A stretch of DNA of 64,000 bases from NCBI RefSeq assembly GCF_017873215.1, contig NZ_JAGGKA010000006.1:1-64000 (forward strand), in the 5' to 3' direction. This DNA is from Clostridium tetanomorphum. Lineage in GTDB: Bacteria > Bacillota > Clostridia > Clostridiales > Clostridiaceae. Below the pieces are notes generated by a model. That model was not told the origin of the DNA. It searched no databases and worked only from the letters and a program-made list of their open reading frames with translations. Below, one piece after another: positions 9,570 to 21,600 of this stretch (positions within the stretch are counted from its first letter, which is position 1; every line of letters starts with the position of its first letter). The position numbers and the translations under genes were made by a program.

Positions 9570-11340
9570 TTACAATCCCCCCTTTGCTGATAAGTTCATC
9601 GATGTCATTAACCAATTCTTCAAATATTTTTTCCATATTTGAAATATTTTCTTCTTCTATATATTTAGCTCTGGCAATTTTATCTCTTATATCTAGACTT
9701 AGTATATCCTTTAAATATACTCCAGATTTTAATGCTCTTTCTCCTTCATCTCCAAATTTTAATACAAGCTTTAACATCTTGTATTGCTTTGGTAATGAAG
9801 CATAAGTATCTACGTCATGGAAAGCATTTTGCTGAAGATAATCTTCTCTAATAGATTTAGCTACTTCAAGCTTTAATCTATCTGCTTCTGATAAAGCGTC
9901 TATACCAACAAGTCTAACTATTTCCTCAAGATTTGCTTCCTCTTGAAGAAGTGACATAGCCTTTAATCTCAAATTAGTCCAGTCTTCTGCTACATTTTCA
10001 TCCATCCATTCTCCAATCCTATCTATATATAAAGAATAGGAATTTAACCAGTTAATTGCAGGGAAATGTCTTTTGTATGCAAGTTGAGAATCTAATCCCC
10101 AGAACACTTTAACAATTCTAAGGGTTGCCTGGGTTACAGGTTCAGATAAGTCTCCTCCTGGAGGTGATACTGCCCCTATAGCAGTTAATGCTCCTTCTCT
10201 TCCATCTTTACCAAAACAAATAACCTTTCCTGCTCTTTCATAGAAATCTGCTAGTCTTGATCCTAAATAAGCCGGATATCCTTCTTCACCAGGCATTTCT
10301 TCAAGTCTACCAGACATTTCTCTTAATGCCTCTGCCCAACGTGAAGTTGAATCTGCCATTAATGCAACAGAATATCCCATATCTCTAAAATATTCTCCAA
10401 TAGTTATTCCTGTATAAATAGAAGCTTCTCTAGCTGCAACAGGCATATTTGATGTATTTGCAATAAGAACTGTTCTTTTCATTAATGGTTCCCCCGTCTT
10501 AGGGTCTTTTAATTCAGGAAACTCATTTAAAACGTCTGTCATTTCATTTCCACGTTCTCCGCAGCCTATATATACTACTATTTCAGCATCTGCCCATTTT
10601 GCTAACTGATGTTGAACTACTGTTTTACCGCTTCCAAAAGGACCTGGAACACATGCAGTACCTCCTTTAGTTACAGGGAAAAATGTATCTATTACCCTCT
10701 GACCTGTAACCATAGGCGCTATAGGGTTCAACTTTCTTGCATAAGGTCTACCCTTTCTTACTGGCCACTTCTGCATAAGTGTTAAATCCACAGTTCCTTT
10801 TTCTGTTTCTACTTCTCCAATCTTATCTATTACGGTATAATCACCCTCATTCAATGAAATTATCTTACCTTTTACTCCATAAGGGATCATTACTTTATGT
10901 TCTATTATTGATGTTTCTTGAACTACTCCAATTATGTCTCCATTTTCTACCTCATCCCCCACTTGTTTTGTAGGAGTAAAATGCCACACCTTTTCCCTAT
11001 TTATTGCAGGAACATCTATTCCTCTTGTAATAAAATCTCCAGCAACTTTTTCTATAGCATCTAAAGGCCTTTGGATTCCATCAAACATAGCTTCCATTAA
11101 TCCTGGACCTAATTCAACACTTAATGGAGCACCAGTAGTTATTACTGGGGCGCCAGGTCCAAGTCCTGAAGTTTCCTCATATACCTGGATTGAAGCTTTA
11201 TCTCCTCTCATTTCAATTATTTCACCTATAAGTCGTTGTTCTCCAACTCTTACAACGTCAAATAAGTTTGCTTCATCCATATTTTCAGCTATTACCAAAG
11301 GTCCTGAAACTTTTACAACTCTACCAGTCTTCAAGTCCAC
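9562..11340 (-). CDS. ntpA: V-type ATPase catalytic subunit A
   Basis: The 592-aa catalytic subunit has Walker A GPFGSGKT at 233-240 (K239), the subunit A-specific insertion between the N-terminal beta barrel and the nucleotide-binding domain, and the motif [24 protein letters not shown]. It binds and hydrolyses (or makes) ATP. The start is GTG at 11340 with AGGAAGG about 7 nt upstream; it lies 12 bp after ntpF. Confidence 0.97.
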   Translation of the reverse strand: MDLKTGRVVKVSGPLVIAENMDEANLFDVVRVGEQRLIGEIIEMRGDKASIQVYEETSGLGPGAPVITTGAPLSVELGPGLMEAMFDGIQRPLDAIEKVAGDFITRGIDVPAINREKVWHFTPTKQVGDEVENGDIIGVVQETSIIEHKVMIPYGVKGKIISLNEGDYTVIDKIGEVETEKGTVDLTLMQKWPVRKGRPYARKLNPIAPMVTGQRVIDTFFPVTKGGTACVPGPFGSGKTVVQHQLAKWADAEIVVYIGCGERGNEMTDVLNEFPELKDPKTGEPLMKRTVLIANTSNMPVAAREASIYTGITIGEYFRDMGYSVALMADSTSRWAEALREMSGRLEEMPGEEGYPAYLGSRLADFYERAGKVICFGKDGREGALTAIGAVSPPGGDLSEPVTQATLRIVKVFWGLDSQLAYKRHFPAINWLNSYSLYIDRIGEWMDENVAEDWTNLRLKAMSLLQEEANLEEIVRLVGIDALSEADRLKLEVAKSIREDYLQQNAFHDVDTYASLPKQYKMLKLVLKFGDEGERALKSGVYLKDILSLDIRDKIARAKYIEEENISNMEKIFEELVNDIDELISKGGIVNA

Positions 11341-11352
11341 CTACCTACCTTC

Positions 11353-11667
11353 CTATAAAATATTCACTCCAACAGCTTTTTCTACATTATCGCTAATTCT
11401 TTTCATTCCAATATTTAGTGAGCCTTGATTACTTGGAATGAGTATAATGGCAGGAAGAATTTCTCTATTGTATCTTTCAATGGTTTCTTCCAAATCTTTT
11501 GCTACTTGTTCAGTTATAAATATAACACCATATTTGTTTGCTGCCATAGTGTCCACTGTTTTTCTGGCTTCTTCTATATCAGTAACAGGAAAAACATCTA
11601 CACCTATAGCCTTAAAAGCTAATACTGAATCTTTATCTCCTACTACTCCTATTTTATACATAGACAT
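11353..11667 (-). CDS. ntpG: V-type ATPase subunit F (rotor stalk; NtpG in Enterococcus naming)
   Basis: The 104-aa protein has the Rossmann-like start [19 protein letters not shown] and the segment [10 protein letters not shown], both typical of V-ATPase subunit F. It binds subunit D in the central stalk. The start overlaps the 3' end of ntpC; ATG 11667 is preferred because AAAGG lies 7 nt upstream, but ATG 11661 is possible. Confidence 0.92.
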   Translation of the reverse strand: MSMYKIGVVGDKDSVLAFKAIGVDVFPVTDIEEARKTVDTMAANKYGVIFITEQVAKDLEETIERYNREILPAIILIPSNQGSLNIGMKRISDNVEKAVGVNIL

Positions 11668-12655
11668 CACGCAGCCTTTCTCTTATAATATCTGGTGCTA
11701 TATTATTTAATTTTCCAACCATTATTATTCTTAGGATTTTTATTTCTGTCTCTTTAGCAATCATATATCCAATCAAAGGTTCGATTCCAAAACTTACATA
11801 TTTAGCTTTCTTCACATAATCCATAATGTAATTTTCAGAAATTTTTTCGAAATAACTTATATTATTTGTATTTGCATATTCTTCTAAACCTAATCTTAGA
11901 ATTTTTTCATAAGGTGTATAAGATAATTTATTAGCTATGCTATCTATGGACTCACCTTCATAACTAATTAATGTCTTTTTATCAATATTTCCACCTTCTA
12001 TTATTACTTCTTCTAAAAATTTTCTTCTTTTATTTTGCTTTTTGGCTCTAATCAAAGTTTTTACATTAGTTAGGTCTATAGAAATCTTTAAATAATTTTT
12101 TATAAATTCTTCATTTATCTCTTCAGCTTTAATAAGCATCTCCTTGTACATAAAGCTATCTAATATAATATCAATTTTTTGAGGATCTTCCTCTTCCTCA
12201 AAAGCTCTTTCAGCCTTACTAAGCCCTTCTCTCATTAAAGAAGTTAATTCTTTATAATTATCATCTAAAAAGAACTGTTTTAATTTCTCAATAGGAATAA
12301 TTCCTACGGGAATCAATAGATAGGACAAATCTTTTTTAAGTATCTTTCCTTTAATCATAACTTTAATATTATGATAATCATATCTTAAAGCCATAATATC
12401 AATGATTCCTTTTTCAGGGGATAAACTATACATTAAATTGTATAATCTTTTTAATTCTTCACTTAGCAATATTTCATAATCTTCTGGCTTTTTTATATTA
12501 GCCATATAGTTTGAATATTCAGTCTCTGAAATTATCTTTAATGCATCTTCTGATGAAGAACTATCTATCATCCTATCTATTTTTGCTTTATCAAGGAGTT
12601 TAGTTTCAAGCACCCTAATTCTAGCAATAGCATGGGTGAACTGTAAATGTTCCAT
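11654..12655 (-). CDS. ntpC: V-type ATPase subunit C (d-type rotor adaptor)
   Basis: This 333-aa helical protein belongs to the V-ATPase subunit C/d family ([24 protein letters not shown] near the N-terminus, [16 protein letters not shown] near residue 108). It links the central stalk to the proteolipid ring. It starts with ATG after TAGGAGG and overlaps the next gene by 14 bp. Confidence 0.94.
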   Translation of the reverse strand: MEHLQFTHAIARIRVLETKLLDKAKIDRMIDSSSSEDALKIISETEYSNYMANIKKPEDYEILLSEELKRLYNLMYSLSPEKGIIDIMALRYDYHNIKVMIKGKILKKDLSYLLIPVGIIPIEKLKQFFLDDNYKELTSLMREGLSKAERAFEEEEDPQKIDIILDSFMYKEMLIKAEEINEEFIKNYLKISIDLTNVKTLIRAKKQNKRRKFLEEVIIEGGNIDKKTLISYEGESIDSIANKLSYTPYEKILRLGLEEYANTNNISYFEKISENYIMDYVKKAKYVSFGIEPLIGYMIAKETEIKILRIIMVGKLNNIAPDIIRERLRDVYV

Positions 12656-12667
12656 TTAACTAACCTC

Positions 12668-13264
12668 CTAACTAAATACTGTATTTATTATACGAGGCTC
12701 TAATTCATCCCTTAAAGAAAATATTAAAGCTTCAAAAGTATTGTTTATTTCTATGCCATTTTTAAATAATATGAATCCACCTACAAAATCTCTTCTTTCA
12801 GAACTAATATTAATTTCACCTTTTTTACCTTTTTTCTTTAATTCTTCATTTATTTCATCTAGAAATTCTTTCTGAATATACTTATCATTACTTGATAATA
12901 TTAATTCCTCATCACCATCTATATTAAGTGATAAAAGACTTTGCCTAATAAAATTTAAATACACCTCTTTAGGAAGTTTATTTAATTTATCTAAAGCTTC
13001 TTTATATATTTTATTAATTATTTCCCCTTTTGCTTCAAGCTTCCTATTTCTAATAAATAAATGAGCATTTGAAATAACTCTTTCTTTTCTACTTTTTCCT
13101 TCTAAATGTGCTTTATTAATGATTTCATTTTTCTTTTGTTCAGCATCTTTCGTCTTATCATCTATTATTCTTTTTTCTTCTTTTCTTGCTTCATCCAAGA
13201 TTGCATTTGCTTTAATTTCTGCATCTTTTATAATTTTTGAAGTCAAATTTTCCAAGTTAGACAT
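12668..13264 (-). CDS. ntpE: V-type ATPase subunit E (peripheral stalk)
   Basis: The 198-aa protein has a long charged N-terminal helix (about residues 5-80) and a globular C-terminal domain with [22 protein letters not shown], the E-subunit signature. It forms the peripheral stalk (stator) with the first gene product of the operon. ATG 13264 is chosen over GTG 13273 because AAGGGAG is 8 nt upstream of the ATG and would overlap the GTG. Confidence 0.93.
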   Translation of the reverse strand: MSNLENLTSKIIKDAEIKANAILDEARKEEKRIIDDKTKDAEQKKNEIINKAHLEGKSRKERVISNAHLFIRNRKLEAKGEIINKIYKEALDKLNKLPKEVYLNFIRQSLLSLNIDGDEELILSSNDKYIQKEFLDEINEELKKKGKKGEINISSERRDFVGGFILFKNGIEINNTFEALIFSLRDELEPRIINTVFS

Positions 13265-13300
13265 AGCTTTCACTCCCTTAGCAAATAATTCTTATAGGGA

Positions 13301-15733
<2,433 letters not shown>

Positions 15734-15747
<14 letters not shown>

Positions 15748-16060
15748 TATTACTCACTATCCTCTCAACTACTAAATTAATTGCTCCTTCAAGTTTATCT
15801 TGAGAAATATTTAAAATTTCTCTTACTTCATTTTCACCATCTCTTTTTATAATTTCTGCTTCCTTTTCTCCCTCTGCTAAAGCATTATTTATTATTTCTT
15901 TATCTTGGTTATTAGCCTCTTGAAGTATTCTTTTATACTCTTCACCGGCTTTAGTGTCAGCAGATTTTAGTATACTTTTACTTTCAGATTGAGCATTTTT
16001 TATAATTTCTTCACCTTTTGCTTCTGCTTCTTTTATATTCTTTATTGCCTCCATTGCCAA
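15734..16060 (-). CDS. ntpF: V-type ATPase subunit G/H-like peripheral stalk protein
   Basis: This is a 108-aa, almost entirely helical, charged coiled-coil protein, the usual partner of subunit E in the peripheral stalk and the usual first gene of the ntp/atp operon. The start is probably TTG 16060, which has GGAGG 7 nt upstream; the internal ATG (16054) would be 13 nt away. Called NtpF in Enterococcus and AhaH/AtpH in archaea. Confidence 0.88.
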
Positions 16061-16113
16061 AGTACCACCTCCTTAATTAATAAAGAATATTAACTAATAT
16101 TGATTATAATTTT

Positions 16114-16143
16114 ATTATACTACTATAATTAGTAGTTTATCAA
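16114..16143 (-). promoter_or_regulatory. V-ATPase operon promoter
   Basis: On the minus strand TTGATA (16138-16143) and TATAAT (16114-16119) are separated by 18 bp, about 55 bp before the first start codon. The rest of the 203-bp gap up to 16263 is AT-rich and shows nothing else clear. Confidence 0.65.
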
Positions 16144-16263
16144 TAACAATTGGTTTAAAAGTTGAAATTTGGTTAAATTTCTGTTGTTACACTTCTGTAT
16201 ATTTAAGGATTATAACTAATTTTACTTAATATTTCAACAATTGTTATCTTTTTAATTATGTCG

Positions 16264-17955
16264 TTAGATTTTTAACCAACTTTTGTCCTTTTCGTAAAAA
16301 AGTATAAAAATTTCTCCTTTTTCTATATTATTATCTTCTATAAACTTACATATATCTACTTTAAACTTTTCTATATGATAACTATTTATAGATTTATATT
16401 TATTTATTATTCCCTTATTTATTAAATCTTCTTTAATTTTTCTTTCCATATTTTTATCTTCTTCTCTATATAAAAATTCCGGTAGCCACTTTTTTTTGTT
16501 AAATCTTAAATAATCAAATTTTATTATTTCTTTTAAAACCTCTTGTTCTTCCTTTATTATCTCCTTATTAAATTCTAAAAAAACTTTATAATAATCTACA
16601 GAAGATATATTTCTTGAAAAATATCCTTTAAAGTAAAAAAATTCACCTAAAGCATGATAAAAATCATAGGGGGTTTCAAATTTATCTATAAAATATTTTA
16701 ATATAGTAGAAAACTTTCCAGAATTATAGTATTTATCAACCATTTCCTCAACTCTTTTTAATTTAAGCAATTCCTCATAACTTATGTCCTTTGTTTTAAG
16801 TATCTCATAAGGCGGATAAGGTGAATGAACCATTCCCCATTTTTCTTTTTCTTCTCTCATTTTTGACCCTTTAAGTAGCTTTAAAAATCCTAATTGTATT
16901 TCCTCTGAATGAATAGTATATAAGTCATTGAAAGAATTTTTAAAAGAACTGTAACTTTCTCCTGGTAGTCCTGCTATAAGGTCCAAATGTTGTTTAATAT
17001 TTTTAATGCCCATAAGTTCTTCAACTTTTTCTTTTATGTCTTTAAAATTAGCAGTTCTATTAATATTTCTTAAAATTTCATTATTAGTAGTCTGTACTCC
17101 AACTTCAAATTGAAATCTTTCCTTTGGTGCTCTAGATAATATCTTTATTTCTTCTTCAGTTAATATATCTGCTGATATCTCAAAATGAAAAGTTGTTTCT
17201 GTATCTTGCTCTATTAAAAATTTCCATACATCCATAGCAAAATTAACGTTACAATTAAAGGTTCTATCAACAAACTTCACTAGTCTAACCTTTTTATCTA
17301 TAAAAAATTTCAACTCTTTTTTTACTCTATTTATATCTAAAAATCTTACTCCATGAATTGTAGAAGATAAACAATATTTACAGTTGAACGGACATCCTCT
17401 TGATGCTTCATAATAAACAATCTTATTATCTAAGTTTTCATCTTCACTATAAGGAAATATTAGCTTATTCATATCCATTAAATTTCTTTTTCCATTATAC
17501 GAAATTCTATCATCATCTAAATAATAAATACCTTTAATATCTTTAATATTATAAATTTTTGATTTATTATAATTAATTTTATATTCTATTAATTCTCTAA
17601 AACACTCTTCACCTTCCCCTTCAATTACATAATCGCAATCTTTATTCTTCAAATAACTTTTCCCATCATAAGATACCTCTGGTCCTCCAAATACTATAAT
17701 TATGTCCTTATTAATTAACTTTATAAGATTAGAAATCTTTTCTACATACTCAATATTCCATATGTAACATGAAAAAGCTACCATATCCGGCCTCTCATAT
17801 ATAATCTCTTGAACTATTCTTTCTATTCTGTCATTAATAGAAAATTCTTTTAAAACACAATCATATTGCAAATCCTTTGTATATGCTTTTAAGTACCTTA
17901 TAGCTAAATTGCTGTGAATAAACTTTGAATTTACTGCAGTTAATATTACTTTCAT
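16264..17955 (-). CDS. B12-binding radical SAM protein (DUF4080-type)
   Basis: The 563-aa protein has an N-terminal cobalamin-binding fold (about 1-135, with AFSCYIWNIE and VFGGPEVS), a radical SAM domain with CX3CX2C at C188, C192 and C195 (RGCPFNCKYC), and a C-terminal region typical of DUF4080 proteins. Members are BchE/MiaB-like enzymes of mostly unknown substrate; methylation or ring chemistry is possible. The downstream end of the methyltransferase-like gene is only 16 bp upstream, so the two are probably in one operon and may work together (inference). Confidence 0.88.
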   Translation of the reverse strand: MKVILTAVNSKFIHSNLAIRYLKAYTKDLQYDCVLKEFSINDRIERIVQEIIYERPDMVAFSCYIWNIEYVEKISNLIKLINKDIIIVFGGPEVSYDGKSYLKNKDCDYVIEGEGEECFRELIEYKINYNKSKIYNIKDIKGIYYLDDDRISYNGKRNLMDMNKLIFPYSEDENLDNKIVYYEASRGCPFNCKYCLSSTIHGVRFLDINRVKKELKFFIDKKVRLVKFVDRTFNCNVNFAMDVWKFLIEQDTETTFHFEISADILTEEEIKILSRAPKERFQFEVGVQTTNNEILRNINRTANFKDIKEKVEELMGIKNIKQHLDLIAGLPGESYSSFKNSFNDLYTIHSEEIQLGFLKLLKGSKMREEKEKWGMVHSPYPPYEILKTKDISYEELLKLKRVEEMVDKYYNSGKFSTILKYFIDKFETPYDFYHALGEFFYFKGYFSRNISSVDYYKVFLEFNKEIIKEEQEVLKEIIKFDYLRFNKKKWLPEFLYREEDKNMERKIKEDLINKGIINKYKSINSYHIEKFKVDICKFIEDNNIEKGEIFILFYEKDKSWLKI

Positions 17956-17971
17956 TTCTTTCGTCCTTTCT

Positions 17972-18517
17972 TTATTCCTTATTTTTCTTACTAGCCTTTA
18001 TATAATATATCCCCTCCTTTTCCTCTATATTAATAATTTTAAAATCCTCTTCAATCAGCTTTGATATACTTTCTCTAGAATTATCTTTTAAAATATTTAT
18101 ATCTTTTAATTGTATTTCTTTTATGTTGTTTTCTGGTAAAATAATTTTTATTTTATTAAAAAAAGTTTTATTATACCCTTTATCTATATCCCAAATATAT
18201 AGACATCCATCTTTATTTAAATACTCATATATATCCTTTAATAGATTTTTTTTACTTTTTTTAAGCCAAATATTACTTAACGTAAAAAATAATATACAAC
18301 TATCATAAATCCCCTTTTCTATATTTTTTCCTTCCTCTTTTCCATTTATATATTCTAACTCAATGTTGTCTCTAATCTCTTTATTAAAATATTTATATAC
18401 ATTGTATATTATTCCATTATTACTAACTCCTATATCTAAGATATTTCCTTTAAAATATTCTTGCTGTAACTTTAATTGTATCTCTTCTTTCAAATAAAAA
18501 TCACCCCTTTTCTTCAT
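17972..18517 (-). CDS. class I SAM methyltransferase-like protein
   Basis: The 181-aa protein has a degenerate Rossmann methyltransferase pattern: motif I is weak (GNILDIGVSNNGIIYNVY), followed by YDSCILFFTLSNIW and an EYLNKDGCLYIWDID strand that fits motifs II-IV. The missing GxGxG may mean altered or lost SAM binding. It overlaps no gene and precedes the radical SAM gene by 16 bp. Confidence 0.6.
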   Translation of the reverse strand: MKKRGDFYLKEEIQLKLQQEYFKGNILDIGVSNNGIIYNVYKYFNKEIRDNIELEYINGKEEGKNIEKGIYDSCILFFTLSNIWLKKSKKNLLKDIYEYLNKDGCLYIWDIDKGYNKTFFNKIKIILPENNIKEIQLKDINILKDNSRESISKLIEEDFKIINIEEKEGIYYIKASKKNKE

Positions 18518-18577
18518 ATATTGTCATCTATAGTTATAATAATATTCCTATAATTATATACATTCTTCTAAAATCAA

Positions 18578-18604
18578 AAAAATCCTCCAAAATGAAGGAT
18601 TTTT
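18578..18604 (-). terminator. intrinsic terminator of the phospholipase C-like gene
   Basis: A stem of about 9 bp (18578-18586 with 18596-18604) is followed by T-rich sequence on the minus strand, 12 bp after the stop codon at 18616. Confidence 0.75.
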
Positions 18605-18615
18605 TATTTTATCAC

Positions 18616-19326
18616 TCAATCTAGTTCTTCTTTTATTATTTCATAATAGTCCATCATAAAGCCTGCTGTTGTTCTTTGAGCCTCTTTTAAAACTGTAGAG
18701 GCTATATTTTCATATCTCTGCTCTCTATTTCTTATATTTATATTTTTTAAGTAAGTGTTATTAGCTAAAAACGCATTATTTACTATATAATCTTCCAAAT
18801 TACAATATCTCACTACTCCACTGTTAGCCATAAAAGAAAAATCACTCATAAGTCTACTTATTATCCATAATTCAAATTTTCTATGACTTTTTAAAAGCTT
18901 ATTATTTACATGTTGTGGTACAGTAACATCTTGTATTAAATGACATGCTGCTCCAAAGTAAAACATGGATCTTTCAATGTTCTTTTCCTTCAAATAATGT
19001 AGTGACTTTTCATAGTATTTCTTACACTCGCTTAAAGCATTAGAAAAACCATATAAACCTCTTCCTTTGCTAAAATGATAAAAATGATTGGAGCTTTTAA
19101 AATCTTGGTCTGCCCAAGTTGTCCCCTTATTAATATAACCTACATTCTTCTTAAAAAATTCATATTCTTCAATATATCCATCATTTTCAAGTATTTCTAA
19201 CGCTTGAATAACTATAAACTTGTGAACTGTACAATAAGTCTTTAAAAACTTTTTCTTTAATGGATTTACAGCATGAAACAAACCTCTTAATGCACTACCA
19301 TAGGTTTTTTCTATCCTATTATTCAT
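18616..19326 (-). CDS. zinc-dependent phospholipase C-fold protein without signal peptide
   Basis: The 236-aa protein has the metal-ligand pattern of the Bacillus cereus PLC / Clostridium alpha-toxin catalytic domain: H35, D73 (TTWADQDF), H81 (NHFYHF), H129, D133 and H139 (HLIQDVTVPQH), H148 and E152. It has no C-terminal PLAT domain and no N-terminal signal peptide. The Trp that becomes residue 1 and a zinc ligand after secretion in known enzymes is also missing; about 30 residues precede H35. A cytosolic role, or an inactive or altered enzyme, is therefore likely. GGAG is 13 nt from the ATG, longer than usual, but no better start is in frame. Confidence 0.82.
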   Translation of the reverse strand: MNNRIEKTYGSALRGLFHAVNPLKKKFLKTYCTVHKFIVIQALEILENDGYIEEYEFFKKNVGYINKGTTWADQDFKSSNHFYHFSKGRGLYGFSNALSECKKYYEKSLHYLKEKNIERSMFYFGAACHLIQDVTVPQHVNNKLLKSHRKFELWIISRLMSDFSFMANSGVVRYCNLEDYIVNNAFLANNTYLKNINIRNREQRYENIASTVLKEAQRTTAGFMMDYYEIIKEELD

Positions 19327-19440
19327 AATATGACACTTTCTCCTTTTAATGGGAATATATAATTTATAAACTCATTTATTATGATGGTTTATTTTTTTTT
19401 ATTATACTCTTTTATATAAATATTTCAATAATAAAACTTA

Positions 19441-20010
19441 TTATTTTATTGTTAAATTTATATGCTCTTTTTCCACTTTAGATAAAGCATTAAATATTTC
19501 TTTTAGCCTACTACTTGAAACTTCCTCTGAATATTTATTATAATATTCCACTGCATGCTTTTCTCTTTTATTTGCTAATTTTATTAAATTCTCTTCATCA
19601 TATTTTTTGTAGTCCATTTCTCTAAGAATTGGTAACTCCTTAAATCCTCCAAGAGATTTGTGAATTCTGGCATAATTAAATTCAATTTTAGCAAGAGATT
19701 TAAACATATTCTTTATTTCAATTGTATTTACTAATTCTGAAGCTTTTTGGTAAAAATCACCATTAAATACTTCCAATTTCATAGCGTGATCTAATATTTT
19801 AGAGATATTACTATCTACTAAAGATACAGGATTATTTAATAACTGCACTTCCCCCTGTGCAAGTTCCTTTAAATATATGCCTCTAACACCGCAGAATGGG
19901 CAGTGTTTAATATTATCTACAGAATTAAAATCTTCAAATGCCTCTTCATTTAGGTTATAGTTTTTTTCATTTATTATCATACCACAAATAGTACATATAT
20001 ATTTAATCAT
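19441..20010 (-). CDS. rubrerythrin-like protein with N-terminal rubredoxin-type zinc/iron knuckles
   Basis: The 189-aa protein begins with two Cys pairs (C6/C9 and C37/C40, CTICG and CPFCG) and continues as a four-helix ferritin-like domain. This is the reversed order (rubredoxin-like part first), as in reverse rubrerythrins. The last helix keeps EXXH (VEKEH), but the second helix has EFNY where ExxH is expected, so the diiron site may be incomplete. Start ATG 20010 is preferred because AAGGAGAG is 7 nt upstream; the ATG at 20028 lies upstream of this site. A role in peroxide defence or iron sensing is plausible. Confidence 0.7.
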   Translation of the reverse strand: MIKYICTICGMIINEKNYNLNEEAFEDFNSVDNIKHCPFCGVRGIYLKELAQGEVQLLNNPVSLVDSNISKILDHAMKLEVFNGDFYQKASELVNTIEIKNMFKSLAKIEFNYARIHKSLGGFKELPILREMDYKKYDEENLIKLANKREKHAVEYYNKYSEEVSSSRLKEIFNALSKVEKEHINLTIK

Positions 20011-20217
20011 ACTATCTCTCCTTACCATAAAATTTATCTTACTTTTTTACAAATTAATTCTACCTCAAATGTATATATTATTCTAGTTAATTATTACCAC
20101 AAAAAATATATGAAAGTTAATTATTTTTCCATTGCATTTTCATACATATTCTTATAAAATTGTTCTATGATAAATTTATAATATTTGTTCTATCTTATAA
20201 TTTAGGAGGCATTATTT

Positions 20218-21438
20218 ATGGTTATTAAAAAGAAAAGTATTTTTGCAAGTTTAGGAGCAGTAATAATTCTTTCAATGTTTCTTGGTATTATAGCAGGTAC
20301 ATTTATGGGAAAAAACGCTTCCATCTTTGCTCCATTAGGAGATATTTTTATGCAATTAATAAAAATGGTAGTTGTTCCTCTAGTAGCTTTCTCTATAATC
20401 ACAGGAGCTGCTTCTATTGGAGATACTAAATCAGCAGGAAAAATTGGTATTGCAACCTTTGGATATTATATGTTTACAACTGCTGTAGCTGTTATAATAG
20501 GATTAGTTTTTGGAGAATTATTTAAACCAGGTGCAGGTGTACCTGTAGAATCTTTAAAATCAATGTTTTCAAATGAATTTGCTACAAAAGGTGATCTTCC
20601 TGGATTCTGGGATACACTTAAAGGTATTATTCCAGAAAATCCCATAAAAGCATTAGTTGATGGAAATATACTTCAGATAATATTCTTTAGTTTATTCCTT
20701 GGTTTTGGAATATCCTCTCTAGAAAGAGATAAAAAAGATTTCTTAGTTAAAGTCTTTAATTGCATTAATGATGCATTAATATTCATTATAATGAAAGTAA
20801 TGTATGTAGCTCCTATAGGTGTATTCGCCCTTATGGCAGATGCTACTGGAACTTTTGGCTATGAAATATTAAAACGTATATTTGTATTATTTATTGTATA
20901 TTTAGGAGCCTTAATTCTTCATAATTTTGGAATATATTCATTAAATCTAAAACTATTTTCAAAAATGTCCTTAAAAAAATTCTGGTCTAATATATATAAA
21001 CCTGAATTAGTAGCGTTATCTACAGCATCTTCTATGGCCACTCTTCCTATAAACATGGAAGTTTGTGAAAAAGATTTGGGAATATCAAAAGAAACTTCTT
21101 CTTTTGTTCTACCATTAGGTGCCACTATAAATATGGATGGTAATGCTATATACTATGCTCTTGTAAGCTGTTTTTTTGCACAAATGTTTGGAATTAATTT
21201 AGGTATTCCTCAATATGTAGCAATAATTCTAACAGCAACTATAGGATCAATAGGACAAGCTGGTGTGCCTGGTCCTACTCTACTAGTTGTAGCAGTGTTG
21301 CTTTCTGCTAATATACCTGTAGTTGGATTACCTATACTATTTGGAGTAGATAGAATATTTGACATGTTAAGAACTTCAGTTAATATAACTGGTGATGCTT
21401 CTTGTGCTATAATCGTGGATGGACTTAGAAAATCTTAA
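20218..21438 (+). CDS. dicarboxylate/amino acid:cation symporter (glutamate/aspartate type)
   Basis: The 406-aa membrane protein has the DAACS family motifs: the serine-rich hairpin STASSMATLP (about residue 268), GATINMDGNA (about residue 302, where the family has NMDGT and residues contacting Na+), and GVPGPTLLVVAVLL in the second hairpin. The C-terminus has RTSVNITGDASCAIIV, which contains the substrate-binding Asp/Asn. It takes up acidic amino acids or C4 dicarboxylates with Na+ or H+. The ATG has AGGAGG 8 nt upstream. It is monocistronic. Confidence 0.93.
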   Translation: MVIKKKSIFASLGAVIILSMFLGIIAGTFMGKNASIFAPLGDIFMQLIKMVVVPLVAFSIITGAASIGDTKSAGKIGIATFGYYMFTTAVAVIIGLVFGELFKPGAGVPVESLKSMFSNEFATKGDLPGFWDTLKGIIPENPIKALVDGNILQIIFFSLFLGFGISSLERDKKDFLVKVFNCINDALIFIIMKVMYVAPIGVFALMADATGTFGYEILKRIFVLFIVYLGALILHNFGIYSLNLKLFSKMSLKKFWSNIYKPELVALSTASSMATLPINMEVCEKDLGISKETSSFVLPLGATINMDGNAIYYALVSCFFAQMFGINLGIPQYVAIILTATIGSIGQAGVPGPTLLVVAVLLSANIPVVGLPILFGVDRIFDMLRTSVNITGDASCAIIVDGLRKS

Positions 21439-21462
21439 ACTATAAAAACTTAAATAATTTGA

Positions 21463-21509
21463 AAATAACAGAAAAAAGAATATAGAATGTATTCTTTTTT
21501 CTGTTATTT
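21463..21509 (+). terminator. intrinsic terminator after the symporter gene
   Basis: A perfect 20-bp stem (21463-21482 with 21490-21509) with a T6 tract inside the second arm. It lies 25 bp after the stop codon. Confidence 0.82.
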
Positions 21510-21600
21510 ACTTTATGAAAGATTACATATGAAAATTTATTGTAATATTTAATCTTTCTCTGAATAAATATTTATTGTTAACAATTCATGGAGTTATATA

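Noticed and set aside
10934-11428. Long plus-strand reading frame of 164 codons opposite ntpA
   Set aside because: It lies antisense to the conserved start of ntpA and ntpG, has no ribosome binding site, and its composition mirrors the gene on the other strand.
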